From Alphaproteobacteria bacterium (GTDB lineage: Bacteria > Pseudomonadota > Alphaproteobacteria > Rhizobiales > Xanthobacteraceae), in the NCBI GenBank assembly GCA_005884685.1, contig VBAH01000017.1, positions 62,001 to 126,000 on the forward strand: a stretch of 64,000 nucleotides of DNA, given 5' to 3'. A program made the translations under genes and the position numbers. Position 1 is the first letter of the stretch. Every line of letters begins with the position of its first letter. A model generated the notes under the pieces. That model made no database searches. It had not been told where the DNA came from and was given only the letters and a program-made list of their open reading frames with translations. Below, one piece after another: positions 25,770 to 34,349 of this stretch.

Positions 25770-26520
25770 ATCTCCCCAAATACACTTCGACGACCCGCTC
25801 GTTCGCCGACACCTGATCGATGGTGCCCTCGGCCAGCACCGAGCCCTCGTGCAGGCAGGTGACCTTGACGCCGAGCTCGCGCACGAACGTCATGTCGTGC
25901 TCGACCACCACCACGGTCTTCACCCGCGCGATCTCTCTGAGCAGCTCCGCGGTCTGATGCGTCTCCACGTCGGTCAGGCCGGCGACCGGCTCGTCGACCA
26001 GCAGCAATTTCGGGTCCTGCGCCAGCAGCATGCCGATCTCGAGCCACTGCTTCTGCCCGTGCGAGAGGCTGCCGGCGACACGCCTGCGCACCGGGCCAAG
26101 CCGGATCACGCCAAGAATTTCGCCGATGCGCGCCTGTTCGGCGGCGGTCTCGCGCCAGGCAAGCGTCGCGCGCGCGGTGCGGTCGTCCTTGAGCGCGAGC
26201 CGCAGGTTGTCTTCGACCGTGTGCATCTCGAACACGGTCGGCTTCTGGAATTTTCGGCCGATGCCGAGCTCGGCGATCTGCGTCTCGTCGAGCGAAGTCA
26301 GGTCATGCGACCCGTCGAAATAGACGTCACCCTTGTCGGGGCGGGTCTTGCCGGTGATCACGTCCATCATGGTCGTCTTGCCGGCGCCGTTGGGGCCGAT
26401 GATGGCGCGCATCTCGCCCGCCTCGACCGTGAGCGAGAGATCGTTCAGCGCCTTGAAGCCGTCGAACGAGACCGACACGGCGTCGAGGTAGAGCAATGCG
26501 GATGTGGTGCGGGCGTCCAT
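25768..26520 (-). CDS. urtD: Urea ABC transporter ATP-binding subunit UrtD
   Basis: 250 aa. Walker A GPNGAGKTT, signature LSHGQKQWLEIGMLLAQDPKLLLVDEPVAGLTD; the SHGQKQWLEIGMLL form is the UrtD hallmark. It begins 3 bp after urtC. Confidence 0.95.
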   Translation of the reverse strand: MDARTTSALLYLDAVSVSFDGFKALNDLSLTVEAGEMRAIIGPNGAGKTTMMDVITGKTRPDKGDVYFDGSHDLTSLDETQIAELGIGRKFQKPTVFEMHTVEDNLRLALKDDRTARATLAWRETAAEQARIGEILGVIRLGPVRRRVAGSLSHGQKQWLEIGMLLAQDPKLLLVDEPVAGLTDVETHQTAELLREIARVKTVVVVEHDMTFVRELGVKVTCLHEGSVLAEGTIDQVSANERVVEVYLGR

Positions 26521-26523
26521 GGG

Positions 26524-27678
26524 CTACTCCGCGGGCTTCGGCGCGGCTTGCGCCCCGCGCCCATGCGCCGCATTACGGCGCTCGCGCCACGCGCCCCGAT
26601 AATGCCGCACGGTGCCGACGATGCCGCGCGGCAGCAGCAGCGTGACCAGCACGAACAGGCTGCCGAGCACGAACAGCCAGTAGGGCGCGAGCAGGCCCGA
26701 GGTGAACGTGGTCTTGCCGTAGTTCACCACCGCGGCGCCGAGCACCGCGCCGATCAGCGTGCCGCGCCCGCCGACCGCGACCCAGATGACGGCCTCGATC
26801 GAGTTGCCGGGCGCAAACTCGCTCGGATTGATGATGCCGACCTGCGGCACGTAGAGCGCGCCGGCGACGCCCGCCATGCAGGCCGAGAGCGTGAACACGA
26901 ACAGCTTGTAGTTCTCGACCCGGTAGCCGAGGAAGCGCGTGCGCGATTCCGCGTCGCGGATCGAGATCAGCACCATGCCGAGCTTCGAGGCCACGATGGT
27001 GCGGCAGATCAGGAAGCCGAGGATCAGCGCCGCAACCGAGATCGCGAACAGCGCGGCGCGCGTCGGTTGCGCCTGCACGTTGAAGCCGAGAATGTCCTTG
27101 AAGTCGGTCAGACCGTTGTTGCCGCCGAAGCCGAAATTGTTGCGGAAGAAGCCGAGCATCAGCGCGTAGGTGAGCGCCTGCGTGATGATCGAGAGATAGA
27201 CCCCGGTGACGCGCGAGCGGAAGGCGAACCAGCCGAACACGAACGCGAGCAGGCCCGGCACCAGCAGCACCATCAGCGCCGCATAGGCGAAATGCTGGAA
27301 GCCGTACCAGTAGACCGGCAGCTCCGGCCAGTTGAGGAACACCATGAAGTCGGGCCGGATCGGATCCGCGTAGACGCCGCGCGTGCCGATCTGGCGCATC
27401 AGGTACATGCCCATCGCGTAGCCGCCGAGCGCGAAGAACGCGCCATGGCCGAGCGAGAGAATGCCGCAATATCCCCAGATCAGGTCGATCGAGAGCGCGA
27501 GCAGGGCGTAGCAGACATATTTGCCCCACAGCGCCACCAGATAGGTCGGCACGTGCCACGGCGAGGACGGCGGCAGAGCCAGGTTGAGCAGCGGCACGAT
27601 CACGCCGATCGCGACCAGCACGAGGATGAACGTGACGGCGCTGCGGTCGAGCGCGCGGATGAGCGGCGAGGACGTCAT
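26524..27678 (-). CDS. urtC: Urea ABC transporter permease UrtC
   Basis: 384 aa from the ATG at 27678 (MTSSPLIRALDRSAVTFILVL), overlapping urtB by 4 bases; the frame is open further upstream but that is a shadow of urtB. Many hydrophobic segments, with WGYCGILSLGHGAFFALGGYAMGMYL and the long insertion before NNGLTDFKDILGF seen in UrtC. Inner-membrane half of the urea channel. Confidence 0.95.
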   Translation of the reverse strand: MTSSPLIRALDRSAVTFILVLVAIGVIVPLLNLALPPSSPWHVPTYLVALWGKYVCYALLALSIDLIWGYCGILSLGHGAFFALGGYAMGMYLMRQIGTRGVYADPIRPDFMVFLNWPELPVYWYGFQHFAYAALMVLLVPGLLAFVFGWFAFRSRVTGVYLSIITQALTYALMLGFFRNNFGFGGNNGLTDFKDILGFNVQAQPTRAALFAISVAALILGFLICRTIVASKLGMVLISIRDAESRTRFLGYRVENYKLFVFTLSACMAGVAGALYVPQVGIINPSEFAPGNSIEAVIWVAVGGRGTLIGAVLGAAVVNYGKTTFTSGLLAPYWLFVLGSLFVLVTLLLPRGIVGTVRHYRGAWRERRNAAHGRGAQAAPKPAE

Positions 27679-29273
27679 GCCTCCACCGCCCGGCCCTTGA
27701 GCGCGAACAGGCCGCGCGGGCGCTTTTGGATGAACAGGATGATGAACACCAGGATCGCGATCTTGCCGAGCACCGCGCCGGCGAACGGCTCGAGGAACTT
27801 GTTGGCGACGCCGAGCGTCAGCGCGGCGACCAGCGTGCCCCACAGATTGCCGACGCCGCCGAACACCACGACGAGGAAACTGTCGATGATGTAGCCCTGC
27901 CCGAGGTTGGGGCTGACGTTGTCGATCTGCGACAGCGCAACGCCGGCGATGCCCGCGATGCCCGAGCCGAGCCCGAAAGTGAGCGCATCGATGCGCGCGG
28001 TGCGGATTCCCATCGAGGCCGCCATCTGGCGGTTTTGCGTCACGGCGCGCATTTCCAGGCCCAGCCGCGTGTAGCGTAAGAGCCCGAGCAGCGCGGCGAA
28101 CACCGCGAGCGTGAACACGATGATCCACATGCGGTTATAGGTGACGGTGATGCCGCCGAGCTCGAACGCACCGCTCATCCAGGAGGGGTTGCCGACTTCC
28201 TTGTTGGTCGGCCCGAAGATCGTGCGCACCGCCTGCTGCAGGATCAGCGAAATGCCCCAGGTGGCGAGCAGTGTTTCCAGCGGCCGGCCATAGAGGAAGC
28301 GGATGACGCTGCGCTCGATCAGGATGCCGACGCTGCCAGCGAACAGGAACGCGAGCGGCACCGCGATGAACAGCGAATAGTCGAACAGCGCGGGATTGCG
28401 CGCGCGGATGATCTCCTGCACCACGAAGGTCACGTAGGCGCCGAGCATCACCATCTCGCCATGCGCCATGTTGATGACGCCCATGACGCCGAACGTGATG
28501 GCAAGGCCGATCGCGGCGAGCAGCAGCACCGAGCCGAGCGAGAGCCCGTACCAGGCGTTCTGCACCATGTTCCAGAGCGCGAGGCGGTTGTCGATCGAGG
28601 CGATCGCGTCGGCGGCGGCCTTTTGTACCGTGGCGCTCTGCCCGCCGGGCAGGCCGGCGAGCAGGCCGCGCGCGTCCTGGTCGGCGCGCTCCTTGATGCT
28701 GCCGATGGCGGCAATCTTGTCGTTCTCCGCGGCGCCCGGCTGATAAAGGATGACGGCCGCGCGCGCCTCGCTCAATGCGCGCTTCACGCGCGTATCCGTC
28801 TCCCTGGCGAGTGCGGCGTCGAGCGTCGCCAGCGCATTGGCGTCGCGCGACTTGAACACCGCCTGGGCGGCTTCGTAGCGCCGCGCCGGATCGTTCGACA
28901 TCAGGGTGAGGCCGCCGAGCGCGGCTTCGACCGAGCGGCGCAGGCGATTGTTCAGGCGCACGTTGGCCGCGTCCGCGGGCGCCGCCGCCGGCTTGCCGGT
29001 CGCGGCATCGAGCGTCGCGCCGGCCTTGTCCTTGATGAAAACCTTGTCGCCGGAAAACAGCAGCCGCCCATCCTGCAGCGCCTGGATCACATCGAGCGCG
29101 AGCGGGTTGCCGCTCGCCGCGACCGCGCCGATCGCGCTGTCGGTATCGTTGTAGCTGTCCTTGGTGAAGCCCGCGAGCGCCGCGTCGAAGTTCTGCGCGC
29201 TTGCGCTGAGCGCCCCGGCGATGAGCAAACCGAGGGCGAATACGAGCGCGATGATGCGTTCGCACGACAACAT
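27675..29273 (-). CDS. urtB: Urea ABC transporter permease UrtB
   Basis: 532 aa. Residues 1-26 form a signal-like segment ending ALSASA, followed by a ~210-residue soluble helical domain and then the LivH-like permease core (GVINMAHGEMVMLGAYVTFVVQEI). This long N-terminal extension is normal for UrtB. It follows urtA with an 86-bp gap that contains a hairpin. Confidence 0.95.
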   Translation of the reverse strand: MLSCERIIALVFALGLLIAGALSASAQNFDAALAGFTKDSYNDTDSAIGAVAASGNPLALDVIQALQDGRLLFSGDKVFIKDKAGATLDAATGKPAAAPADAANVRLNNRLRRSVEAALGGLTLMSNDPARRYEAAQAVFKSRDANALATLDAALARETDTRVKRALSEARAAVILYQPGAAENDKIAAIGSIKERADQDARGLLAGLPGGQSATVQKAAADAIASIDNRLALWNMVQNAWYGLSLGSVLLLAAIGLAITFGVMGVINMAHGEMVMLGAYVTFVVQEIIRARNPALFDYSLFIAVPLAFLFAGSVGILIERSVIRFLYGRPLETLLATWGISLILQQAVRTIFGPTNKEVGNPSWMSGAFELGGITVTYNRMWIIVFTLAVFAALLGLLRYTRLGLEMRAVTQNRQMAASMGIRTARIDALTFGLGSGIAGIAGVALSQIDNVSPNLGQGYIIDSFLVVVFGGVGNLWGTLVAALTLGVANKFLEPFAGAVLGKIAILVFIILFIQKRPRGLFALKGRAVEA

Positions 29274-29304
29274 TTCAGATTATTCCCAATCCCGGCATTG
29301 AGAG

Positions 29305-29333
29305 CGGAGGCGGCAGGATCCCCGCCGCCTCCG
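29305..29333. other. 10-bp inverted repeat between urtA and urtB
   Basis: CGGAGGCGGC and GCCGCCTCCG flank a 9-base loop with no T-run. It is placed after the binding-protein gene, as expected of a hairpin that stabilises or partly terminates the message so that UrtA exceeds the membrane parts. Confidence 0.65.
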
Positions 29334-29359
29334 AAGCTTAGCAGTCCGTCAGTGCGACG

Positions 29360-30649
29360 TCAGCTTCCGCACTTGTTGGTCTTGGTGTTCCAGTTGCCGC
29401 ACTTGTGGGTAACCCAGTCGCCGACCAGGTCCTTGGAGCCGTCGAGCTCCTTCGACCACGCATCGCCGGGGACGAGCCCTTCGGTCTTCCACACCACGTC
29501 GAACTGCCCGTCACCGCGCACTTCGCCGATGAACACCGGCTTGGTGATGTGGTGGTTCGGGAGCATCTTGGAGATGCCGCCGGTCAGATTCGGCGCCTCG
29601 ATGCCGGGCAGCGCGTCGATCACCTTGTCCGGGTCGGTCGACTTCACCTTCTCGACCGCCTTGACCCACATGGCGAAGCCGATCACGTGGGCTTCCATCG
29701 GATCGTTGGTGACGCGCTTCGGATTCTTGGTGAACGCCTTCCACTTCGCGATGAACTCGGCGTTGGCCGGGGTCTTGATCGACTCGAAGTAGTTCCAGGC
29801 GGCGAGATGGCCGAGCAGCGGCTTGGTGTCGATGCCGGCGAGCTCTTCTTCACCGACCGAGAACGCCACCACCGGAATGTCCTTCGCCGAGATGCCCTGG
29901 TTGCCGAGTTCCTTGTAGAACGGCACGTTGGCGTCGCCGTTGATGGTGGACACCACCGCCGTCTTCTTGCCCGCCGAGCCGAACTTCTTGATGTCGGCGA
30001 CGATCGTCTGCCAGTCGGAATGTCCGAACGGCGTGTAGTTGATCATGATGTCTTCCTGCTTGACGCCTTTCGACTTCAAGTAGGCTTCGAGGATCTTGTT
30101 GGTCGTGCGCGGATAGACGTAGTCGGTGCCGGCGAGCACCCAGCGCTGCACTTTCTCTTCCTTGGCGAGATAGTCGACCGCCGGGATCGCCTGCTGGTTC
30201 GGCGCGGCGCCGGTGTAGAACACGTTGCGCTCGCTCTCCTCGCCTTCGTACTGCACCGGGTAGAACAGGATGTTGTTGAGCTCCTTGAACACCGGGAGCA
30301 CGGACTTGCGCGACACCGAGGTCCAGCAGCCGAACACCGCGGCTACCTTCTCCTTGGTGATCAGTTCGCGCGCCTTCTCGGCGAACAGCGGCCAGTTCGA
30401 GGCCGGATCGACCACGACCGCCTCGAGCTTCTTGCCGAGCAGGCCGCCCTTCTTGTTCTGCTCCTCGATCAGCATCAGCATCACGTCCTTCAGCGTCGTT
30501 TCGCTGATCGCCATGGTGCCGGAGAGCGAGTGGAGAATGCCGACCTTGATCGTATCCTGGGCTCGGGCGGGCAATACCGCGGCAAGTCCCATCGCCAGCC
30601 CGGCCGCCGCCATCAGGCAGCGGCGGGATATTGAGGTGGAATAGCGCAT
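29360..30649 (-). CDS. urtA: Urea ABC transporter substrate-binding protein UrtA
   Basis: 429 aa from the ATG at 30649 (MRYSTSISRRCLMAAAGLAMG...), which begins a Tat-like signal ending in ARAQ (near residue 31); AGGGA lies 6 nt upstream. The mature protein shows VGILHSLSGTMAISETTLKDVMLMLIEEQN and the C-terminal Cys-containing tail (HKCGNWNTKTNKCGS) typical of UrtA. It binds urea in the periplasm. It is preceded by a sigma-54 promoter, so transcription is probably NtrC-dependent under nitrogen limitation. Confidence 0.97.
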   Translation of the reverse strand: MRYSTSISRRCLMAAAGLAMGLAAVLPARAQDTIKVGILHSLSGTMAISETTLKDVMLMLIEEQNKKGGLLGKKLEAVVVDPASNWPLFAEKARELITKEKVAAVFGCWTSVSRKSVLPVFKELNNILFYPVQYEGEESERNVFYTGAAPNQQAIPAVDYLAKEEKVQRWVLAGTDYVYPRTTNKILEAYLKSKGVKQEDIMINYTPFGHSDWQTIVADIKKFGSAGKKTAVVSTINGDANVPFYKELGNQGISAKDIPVVAFSVGEEELAGIDTKPLLGHLAAWNYFESIKTPANAEFIAKWKAFTKNPKRVTNDPMEAHVIGFAMWVKAVEKVKSTDPDKVIDALPGIEAPNLTGGISKMLPNHHITKPVFIGEVRGDGQFDVVWKTEGLVPGDAWSKELDGSKDLVGDWVTHKCGNWNTKTNKCGS

Positions 30650-30714
30650 TGAGGGTCCCTCTGCGTTGACGCGCGCGTTTCGTGACCCGGCAGGGCCAAC
30701 GCGCGAGGAACTGA

Positions 30715-30731
30715 TCGCAAGGGACGTGCCA
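30715..30731 (-). promoter_or_regulatory. Sigma-54 promoter for the urt-ure operon
   Basis: The minus strand reads TGGCACGTCCCTTGCGA: GG of the -24 box and GC of the -12 box are separated by exactly 10 nt, a full match to the RpoN consensus TGGCAC-N5-TTGC. Expected transcription start is about 30705, giving a ~56-nt leader before urtA at 30649. Confidence 0.85.
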
Positions 30732-30933
30732 AGCCATTGGAGAAGCGCCAATTTATTGAATCGGCGGGAGAATCGGACGCTGTTCCCTGCCTGCGCTTTG
30801 GGCAGAAAGGCGCCTAAGGCTATTTGCGGTGCAGCATGCACAATTTTTCGGCATACCGGAAACGGCCGACTCAATTTTAGGCGCAGGGGCTCGATTCACC
30901 CTCATGGTAGGCTCACGCGCGGACGGAAAACCG

Positions 30934-31338
30934 ATGAACGACCTGAGCGGATTGAAAGAAGGGCTGAGCGGCAGCGCCGATATCATTGTCGGCGAGGAAC
31001 ATACCGCGCCGAGCATCGGCAGCGGACGCGTGCACGTGCTGGCGACTCCCGTGATGATCAATCTGATGGAGGCGGCTGCGCTCGATGCCATCGAGCGGCT
31101 GTTGCCGCCCGGGCATCAGAGTCTCGGCACGCACCTCAACGTCGGGCATTATGCGGCGACGCCGGTCGGCATGGGCCTGCGCGCCAATGCGGCCGTGACA
31201 AAAGTCGAAGGGCGCACGGTCGAATTCCGCGTCGAGGCGTTCGACGACAAAGAACGTGTCGGCGACGGGACGCACACGCGGGTGGTCGTGAACGTCGCGC
31301 GCTTCGATCAACGGGTCCAACGCAAGCTGGCGACATGA
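30934..31338 (+). CDS. FlK-like thioesterase family protein
   Basis: 134 aa hot-dog-fold protein from the ATG at 30934 (MNDLSGLKEGLSG); the open frame continues upstream but without hot-dog similarity. LATPVMINLMEAAAL carries the conserved Thr and Glu, and HLNVGHYAATPVGM the His, of the fluoroacetyl-CoA thioesterase triad. It probably hydrolyses a short or damaged acyl-CoA. It overlaps the following dehydrogenase-like gene by 4 bases (ATGA). Confidence 0.88.
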   Translation: MNDLSGLKEGLSGSADIIVGEEHTAPSIGSGRVHVLATPVMINLMEAAALDAIERLLPPGHQSLGTHLNVGHYAATPVGMGLRANAAVTKVEGRTVEFRVEAFDDKERVGDGTHTRVVVNVARFDQRVQRKLAT

Positions 31339-32229
31339 GCAACAAGCCACGGCTCTGTTTCATCGGATTCGGCGAAGCCGGCCAGGCGATCGCCGCGGGC
31401 CTGCGCGAGGCCGGCGTCGAGCAGATCACCGCCTGGGACATCCTGTTTCCCGACGATCGTGGCGCCGCGCTGAAGCAGGCCGGCAAGACAATCGGCGCGC
31501 GGCTCGCATCCTCCGCGGCCGATGCCGTCGCCCACTCCGACATCATCGTGTCGGCAGTGACCGCCGGCTCCAGCATCGACGCTGCACAATCGGTCGCACC
31601 GCATCTCTCCGGCGATCCATACTTCCTCGATGTCAACTCGGTGTCGCCCGGACGAAAGTGCGAGGCCGCCAGGGTGCTCGAAGGCGCAGCCCGCTATGTC
31701 GATGTCGCGATCCTCGCGCCGATTTATCCGAAGCGGCACCAGACCCCGCTGTTGCTCGCCGGTCCGCACGCCGCCGCCGTGCTGCCGCTGCTGATCGACG
31801 AGCTCGACATGCGCGGCGCGATCGCGTCCGACCGGGTCGGCGCCGCGGCCGCGCTGAAGATGATCCGCAGCGTGATGATCAAGGGCATCGGAGGCGCTCA
31901 CCGCGGAGTGTTTCCTTGCCGCGCAACGCGCGGGGATCGCGCAGGACGTCGCGGCTTCGCTGCACAATAATTATCCGACCCTCGATTGGAGCAAGGTGAT
32001 CTCCTACAACCTCGAACGCATGGCGAGCCACGGCATCCGCCGCGCGGAGGAAATGGAGCAGGTCGCGGCCACGCTGAGCGAACTCGGCATCGCACCGCTG
32101 ATGGCGCAGGCGACCGTTGCGCGCCAGCGCGAGATGGGCGAGTTGGGGAAACAGGAGAGCGTACGCGCGGTGAAAGCCGCGGGCGGCCCAGCGATGCTCG
32201 ATGCGGTCGAGAAAGCTGCAAAGCGATAG
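31335..32229 (+). pseudogene. 6PGDH-like NAD(P)-dependent oxidoreductase, single-base frameshift
   Basis: The N-terminal Rossmann part (CFIGFGEAGQAIAAGLREAG) reads in one frame to MIRSVMIKGI. It then needs a -1 step near 31890-31891, where GGCATCGGAGGCG has one G too many. From there the other frame continues EALTAECFLAAQRAGIAQDVAASLHNNY... to AKR and stop. Removing one G gives a 297-aa protein with the C-terminal helical domain (DUF1932-like), the expected length. It is either a recent inactivating mutation or a sequencing error. It is coupled to the thioesterase gene. Confidence 0.85.
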
Positions 32230-32231
32230 CC

Positions 32232-32347
32232 GTCATTCCGGAAGCCGCGAAGTGGCTGTCCGGAATCCATAACCACGATCCTGTCAGAATCGCTCCGTCC
32301 GCGTTTATGGATTCCGGGCTCGGCGCTACGCGCCGCCCCGGAATGAC
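32232..32347. repeat. Intergenic palindrome, family B
   Basis: Starts GTCATTCCGGAAGCC and ends GCCCCGGAATGAC, with TCCGGAATCCATAA and TTATGGATTCCGGG inner arms. It lies between two convergent genes. Confidence 0.9.
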
Positions 32348-32356
32348 GGGCAACGA

Positions 32357-33310
32357 CTACTGCGGCGGTATCTGCAGAAACTCCGCCAATTGCTCCTTGG
32401 AGAGCGGCGCCTCGAGGAATTTCAGCTTCACGGCATCCGCGTTCGCCCCGTCGAGATCCGCCATCTTCTCGGTTTGCATCGCGGACTTCGGATGAAACTC
32501 CTTGAGCGACTCGCGCAAGAGGTCGACCGGCATATTGACCTTGGCTGAATACATCTCCAGCGCCTTGGGATCGGCATACATCCAGTCGACCGCCTCGCGG
32601 TAGCCTTTCGCGAAACGCATGATGGCGTCGTGCTTCTCCTTGAGCGCGTTCGCATTGACGATGATGGCGCGCACGGTCTGCCCGTGCAGCGAGGGGACGT
32701 CGCTGCCGCGCCCGACGATGCGAATCTTGCCTTCCTTGATCTCCTTCACGCCGAACGGCGGGGCGGCCCAGCCGATGTCGATCTGCCCGGTCATCACCTG
32801 CGTGAGCGTGCCGGGCGGGCTGCCGGTCGCGGTCGGCTTCGCCTTGACGCCAAGCTCCTGCCCGAACGCCACCACGATATTGTTCGAGCTCGACCCGCTG
32901 GTCGAATAGGCGATCGTGTTCTGTGCGGTCGTGTCCTTGAGCGACTTGATCGGCGAGTCCGCCCGCACGTACCAATAGAGATCGCCCGTGCCGGTGAACG
33001 CCGGCAGCAGGATGCGCACCGGCGCACCCTTCGAGAACGCCCGCATCACACCGGCGACGCCGACGCCGGCGCCGAGATCGGCCGAGCCGGAGATGACGGC
33101 CTGGATGGTTTCGCCCGCGCCCTGCGTGCCGAACGCTTCGATTTTCAGATTGTGCTTCTTGAAGATGCCGGCGTCCTCGCCGAGCGTCGGCGCCTGGTTC
33201 TCCCAATTGTTGATTTGGCCGATGGCGATCTTGAGCGTGTCCTGCGCCGGCGCTTGCGTACCGCCGAGCGCAAGTGCGGCCAGCGCGCAGCCTAACCTGA
33301 GTGCCTTCAT
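32357..33310 (-). CDS. ABC transporter substrate-binding protein (NMT1/SsuA-like), orphan
   Basis: 317 aa. Sec-type signal MKALRLGCALAALALGGTQAPAQ with cleavage near residue 23. The mature part DTLKIAIGQINNWENQAPTLGEDAGIFKKHNLKIE and SGSADLGAG are typical of nitrate/sulfonate/taurine-type binding proteins. No permease or ATPase genes are beside it. It overlaps the stop of the class II aldolase gene by one base (TAATG), so both act on related chemistry or are at least co-expressed. Confidence 0.88.
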   Translation of the reverse strand: MKALRLGCALAALALGGTQAPAQDTLKIAIGQINNWENQAPTLGEDAGIFKKHNLKIEAFGTQGAGETIQAVISGSADLGAGVGVAGVMRAFSKGAPVRILLPAFTGTGDLYWYVRADSPIKSLKDTTAQNTIAYSTSGSSSNNIVVAFGQELGVKAKPTATGSPPGTLTQVMTGQIDIGWAAPPFGVKEIKEGKIRIVGRGSDVPSLHGQTVRAIIVNANALKEKHDAIMRFAKGYREAVDWMYADPKALEMYSAKVNMPVDLLRESLKEFHPKSAMQTEKMADLDGANADAVKLKFLEAPLSKEQLAEFLQIPPQ

Positions 33311-34149
33311 TATCGTCTCCCTCTGCTTTTCTTCTTCGCCCCCGCCTTTTTCTTTGCAGTCGCTTTGCCGGCCGGCACCGGCAGCCGCGCCGCGGCTTCC
33401 GCCGCGCGCAGCATCGGATCGTTCTTGGAGCGTCCTTCCCGCTCGGCGAGCCGCCGCACCCAGTATTCATAGGCGCGCGCGAGCGGGCCGGGCGCGAGGT
33501 TGAGCTGCCCGGCCATGTCGGCTTCGCCGTCGGTGAGCGGCGAGACGTGGCCCAGCATGTGCGCGGCAAGCTGGTGCTCGGCGTTCTTGGCCGAATAAAT
33601 CGTGCGGAACACGAGCTCGCGCAACGCCCCGCCGACCACCGTCGCGCCGTGGCGCCGCATCACGACGATCGCATGCCGGCCGAGCGCACGCGCGAGCGAC
33701 GCGCCCTCCTCGGGCTTGACCACCAGGAGATTGGTGTCGCCGAACTCGTCGCGGCTGTCCCACACCGGCGCGGCTCGCCCCATCGCGGCGCCGAGGTGAA
33801 ACACCGGGACCAGCGGCACGCCCGAGATCGCGAACGGCATGATCGAGGGCGCGTGATGATGACACACCGCGTTCACATCGGGCCGCGCCTTGAAGATCTC
33901 GCCGTGGATCACGCGCTCCGAATAGGGCCGCGTTACCGGCGGCACGATCGGGTTGGAGTCAAGATCGTATTCGAGGATGTCCTCCGGCTGCACCAGTCCC
34001 GGCGCGCGCGAGCGCGACAGGAAATAGCGGTTCGGATTTCCCGGATGGCGCACGCTGATGTGGCCGAAGGCGTCGAGGATGCCTTCGTTGGCGACGATCC
34101 GGTAGGCGGTGGCAAGGTCGCGGCGCAGGTCGGCGAGTGAGTCCGGCAA
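33310..34149 (-). CDS. Class II aldolase/adducin family protein
   Basis: 279 aa from a TTG start with AGGA about 9 nt upstream. Zinc ligands are visible in CHHHAPS and RHGATVVGG, and the N-terminal LATAYRIVANEGILDAFGHISVRHP fits the family. The family contains aldolases, epimerases and decarboxylases of hydroxyacids or sugar phosphates; the substrate is unknown. Residues 260-279 form a Lys/Arg-rich tail (KKKAGAKKKSRGRR). It is co-transcribed with the downstream orphan binding protein. Confidence 0.88.
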   Translation of the reverse strand: MPDSLADLRRDLATAYRIVANEGILDAFGHISVRHPGNPNRYFLSRSRAPGLVQPEDILEYDLDSNPIVPPVTRPYSERVIHGEIFKARPDVNAVCHHHAPSIMPFAISGVPLVPVFHLGAAMGRAAPVWDSRDEFGDTNLLVVKPEEGASLARALGRHAIVVMRRHGATVVGGALRELVFRTIYSAKNAEHQLAAHMLGHVSPLTDGEADMAGQLNLAPGPLARAYEYWVRRLAEREGRSKNDPMLRAAEAAARLPVPAGKATAKKKAGAKKKSRGRR

Positions 34150-34175
34150 GGGGGCGGTTCCTCATTTGTGATGTT

Positions 34176-34260
34176 GTAGCCCGGATCGAGCGCAGCGAAA
34201 TCCGGGAGCTTTCGCGCAAGAGCAAGACCATCCCGGGTTTCGCTGACGCTCACCCGGGCG
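34176..34260. repeat. Intergenic palindrome, family F
   Basis: GTAGCCCGGATCGAGCGCAG paired loosely with GCTGACGCTCACCCGGGC, with inner TCCGGGAG/TCCCGGGT segments. It lies in the ~200-bp divergent gap between the aldolase and hydroxyacid dehydrogenase genes. Relatives are at 38791 and 42297. Confidence 0.75.
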
Positions 34261-34349
34261 AGGTGGCTGCGCAGCAAAGCCGAACGGCCTGCGATATTCA
34301 AGAAGACATGCTAGGTTCCTGTCCTCCCGCTCCCGACAGGTGAAACTCC

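Noticed and set aside
25849-27894. Long plus-strand open frame (over 600 codons) across urtC-urtD
   Set aside because: It is antisense to clearly recognisable ABC transporter genes, Arg/Asp/His-rich and without any domain. Such mirror frames are usual in GC-rich DNA.
30829-30841. GTGCA-GCA-TGCAC as an NtrC site upstream of urtA
   Set aside because: The half-sites point the wrong way and the spacing is 3 rather than 7, so it does not match the NtrC dyad TGCAC-N7-GTGCA.
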